Positions 6,869 to 8,175 of a stretch of 8,175 nucleotides of DNA are shown piece by piece. Position 1 is the first letter of the stretch; each line of letters opens with the position of its first letter. This DNA is from Rhodoferax sp. UBA4127 (GTDB lineage Bacteria > Pseudomonadota > Gammaproteobacteria > Burkholderiales > Burkholderiaceae_C). The translations under genes and the position numbers were made by a program. Location of the stretch: assembly GCA_002381045.1 (NCBI GenBank), contig DFWT01000030.1, forward strand, positions 1 to 8,175, in the 5' to 3' direction. The notes under the pieces were generated by a model, which was given only the letters and a program-made list of their open reading frames with translations, made no database searches and had not been told where the DNA came from.

Positions 6869-7360
6869 TCAAGAAGGTGCGTTGGCCAACTTTGCAAACG
6901 CATCAACGACAGCGGCAGGTGCCTGCACCATTTCGATCAACACGCCTTCGCCTGAAATGGGAAATTCGTCATTACCTTTGGGATGCAAAAAACAAATGTC
7001 AAAACCAGCGGCACCCTTGCGAATGCCACCTGGCGCAAAACGTACCCCGTTGTCAGTTAACCATTGCACTGCTTTGGGCAAGTCGTCAATCCACAAGCCC
7101 ACATGGTTTAGCGGCGTGCCATGCACGGCAGGCTTTTTCTCAATGTCGACTGGCTCCATCAAATCCACTTCTACCTTGAAGGCACCCACACCCATGGCAC
7201 AAATGTCTTCATCCACGTTTTCCCGCTCGCTCCTGAAAGTGCCAGTGACCTCCAGCCCCAACATGTCGACCCAGAGTTTTCTTAAGCGGTTTTTGCTGGT
7301 ACCACCGATGGCAATTTGCTGGATACCCAGTACTTTGAAGGGACGAAGGATCTGGCTCAT
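6869..7360 (-). CDS. VOC family (glyoxalase/methylmalonyl-CoA epimerase fold) protein
   Basis: A 163-residue protein with the two beta-alpha-beta-beta-beta modules of the vicinal oxygen chelate fold. Module 1 runs from about 9 to 70 ([11 protein letters not shown], then [12 protein letters not shown]); module 2 from about 83 to 147 ([25 protein letters not shown], then FLHPKGN and [10 protein letters not shown]). Candidate metal ligands are H86 and E143, plus E64 or a neighbour at the end of module 1. The first-strand position that is usually His is Gln (Q14 or Q15). The FLHPK...GVLIE pattern and the position just downstream of a propionyl-CoA carboxylase alpha gene suggest a methylmalonyl-CoA epimerase-like role, but lactoylglutathione-lyase-like or other VOC activity is possible. 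The ATG at 7360 has AAGAAG a few bases upstream. The gene lies 74 bases after pccA on the same strand and could be cotranscribed with it. Confidence 0.82.
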   Translation of the reverse strand: MSQILRPFKVLGIQQIAIGGTSKNRLRKLWVDMLGLEVTGTFRSERENVDEDICAMGVGAFKVEVDLMEPVDIEKKPAVHGTPLNHVGLWIDDLPKAVQWLTDNGVRFAPGGIRKGAAGFDICFLHPKGNDEFPISGEGVLIEMVQAPAAVVDAFAKLANAPS

Positions 7361-7400
7361 GACAACTTCTTTCGTGACATTACTATAAATTAGTGAGCTT

Positions 7401-7425
7401 CTAGCCCTTTATTGGAAAGGGCTAG
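7401..7425 (-). repeat. Perfect 10-bp hairpin in the pccA-VOC gap
   Basis: CTAGCCCTTT (7401-7410) pairs exactly with AAAGGGCTAG (7416-7425) across a five-base loop, and the stem extends by one A-T pair. It begins 10 bases past the pccA stop on the minus strand. No T tract follows, so it is not a canonical intrinsic terminator; it may protect or process the 3' end of the pccA message, or partly reduce expression of the VOC gene. Confidence 0.7.
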
Positions 7426-7434
7426 AGCCGCACT

Positions 7435-8175
7435 TTATGCAAACTCAACGATGGGCTGATCAACCGACAGGCTTTCTCCCTTGTTGGCCAACACTTTGCC
7501 CACCACCCCGTCGGAAGTGGCAAACAGCACGTTTTCCATCTTCATGGCTTCGATAACCGCCAGTTTCTCGCCAGCCTTCACTTCCTGCCCAACCGTAACC
7601 GCCACTTCGCGGAGCAAACCCGGCATCGGAGAAATCAGGAACTTGGAGAGATCGGGCGCCTGTTTCTCAGGCATCAGGGAGAGCAGCTCGGCAGCACGAG
7701 CGCTCATCACCATGAAATCGGCACGAGTACCCCAGTGGAACAAGCTGTAGCGAGTCTTGTGACGCTCGACCTGCAAAGTGAATTCCTGACCGTTACAGGT
7801 TCCGTTGAACAGCGACTCACCCAGTTTCCAGGAAGAACGAAGTTCGTAGGGCTTGCCCAAGTACTCGATGTCATAACCACCATCAACCAGACTGGCCGTC
7901 ACCGGATGGTGCTGGTTGCCCGCCGCATCAAGGCGAACCACCATCCAGTTGTCGCTGACCAGCCGCTCGTGGCCCTGCAACTGGCCAGTGATTGAAGCAG
8001 AACGATCGGTAAAGGCACGATAAACGTAGGCAGCAACGGAAACCAGCAAGGCTGGATCATCATGCGGAACCATTGAGGCATCGAAGCCCTTCGGATATTC
8101 CTTGGGAATAAATCCGGTATCAAAGATACCTGAGTGAAAGCCCGGATGCTGCATCAGCGCGGCCTGGAACGGGAT
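7435..8175 (-). CDS. pccA: Propionyl-CoA carboxylase alpha subunit (biotin-containing), C-terminal part
   Basis: The last 246 residues of a biotin-dependent acyl-CoA carboxylase alpha subunit; the frame is open to the right edge, reading IPFQAALMQHPGFHSGIFDTGF, the end of the biotin carboxylase domain. A middle region (about residues 35-170 of the fragment) corresponds to the BT domain that contacts the beta subunit. The C-terminal biotinyl domain (about 178-246) has SPMPGLL and the biotin-attachment motif EAMKMEN, with the Lys codon at 7540-7542, 35 residues from the C-terminus. The holoenzyme carboxylates propionyl-CoA to methylmalonyl-CoA in the cytoplasm. The SPMPG form and the presence of a BT region favour propionyl-CoA over acetyl-CoA carboxylase; a methylcrotonyl-CoA carboxylase subunit is a less likely alternative. 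The ATP-grasp catalytic domain and the start are outside the window. Confidence 0.88.
   Translation of the reverse strand: MPFQAALMQHPGFHSGIFDTGFIPKEYPKGFDASMVPHDDPALLVSVAAYVYRAFTDRSASITGQLQGHERLVSDNWMVVRLDAAGNQHHPVTASLVDGGYDIEYLGKPYELRSSWKLGESLFNGTCNGQEFTLQVERHKTRYSLFHWGTRADFMVMSARAAELLSLMPEKQAPDLSKFLISPMPGLLREVAVTVGQEVKAGEKLAVIEAMKMENVLFATSDGVVGKVLANKGESLSVDQPIVEFA

Noticed and set aside
7380..7395. TATAGT on the minus strand as a promoter for the VOC gene
   Set aside because: No -35 hexamer appears at 16-18 bp spacing, and the AT-rich patch alone is not enough.
1..8175. Defence system, prophage, mobile element or CRISPR array
   Set aside because: No transposase, integrase, nuclease or direct-repeat array is visible; all long coding regions are metabolic, redox or chemotaxis genes of a typical chromosome.

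Overview
The window looks like ordinary chromosome from a betaproteobacterium of the order Burkholderiales, most likely a Comamonadaceae member (Rhodoferax/Polaromonas-like). This rests on gene content (an intracellular PHB depolymerase with a Cys nucleophile, a lone soluble RnfB-type ferredoxin, a propionyl-CoA carboxylase alpha subunit next to a VOC protein), on GC-rich codon use, and on a terminator built on an AATAGCTGCC stem, a type I recall from that family. The assignment is inference. I see no RNA gene, insertion sequence, phage gene, CRISPR array or defence gene, and coding density is high.

Layout, left to right. (1) 1-261 (+): end of an aromatic-amino-acid/aspartate aminotransferase, closed by a strong intrinsic terminator (278-328). 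(2) 359-1195 (+): a Rossmann-fold DUF2520 protein, convergent with (3) 1207-2073 (-): a YgiD/DODA-type extradiol dioxygenase with all four active-site histidines. (4) A 66-bp divergent intergenic region leads into 2140-3657 (+): a PHB depolymerase (PhaZ) with an extra Lys/Ala/Pro tail, overlapping by ATGA with (5) 3654-4316 (+): a soluble RnfB-like protein carrying sites for three [4Fe-4S] clusters. (6) 4364-6775 (-): a chemoreceptor with a periplasmic sensor and a second, Cache-like domain at its cytoplasmic C-terminus. (7) 6869-7360 (-): a VOC/glyoxalase-fold protein. (8) 7435-8175 (-): the C-terminal part of propionyl-CoA carboxylase alpha, including the biotinyl domain, running off the window.

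How they may fit together. PhaZ releases 3-hydroxybutyrate units from PHB granules, and the overlapping RnfB-like gene suggests that mobilisation of this reduced store is co-expressed with a low-potential electron carrier. PccA with the VOC protein points to the propionyl-CoA/methylmalonyl-CoA route. The chemoreceptor and the aminotransferase, DUF2520 and dioxygenase genes look like independent units. The points most worth a second look are the histone-like tail on PhaZ, the phaZ-rnfB coupling, and the C-terminal Cache domain of the chemoreceptor. I found no clear novel multi-gene system.
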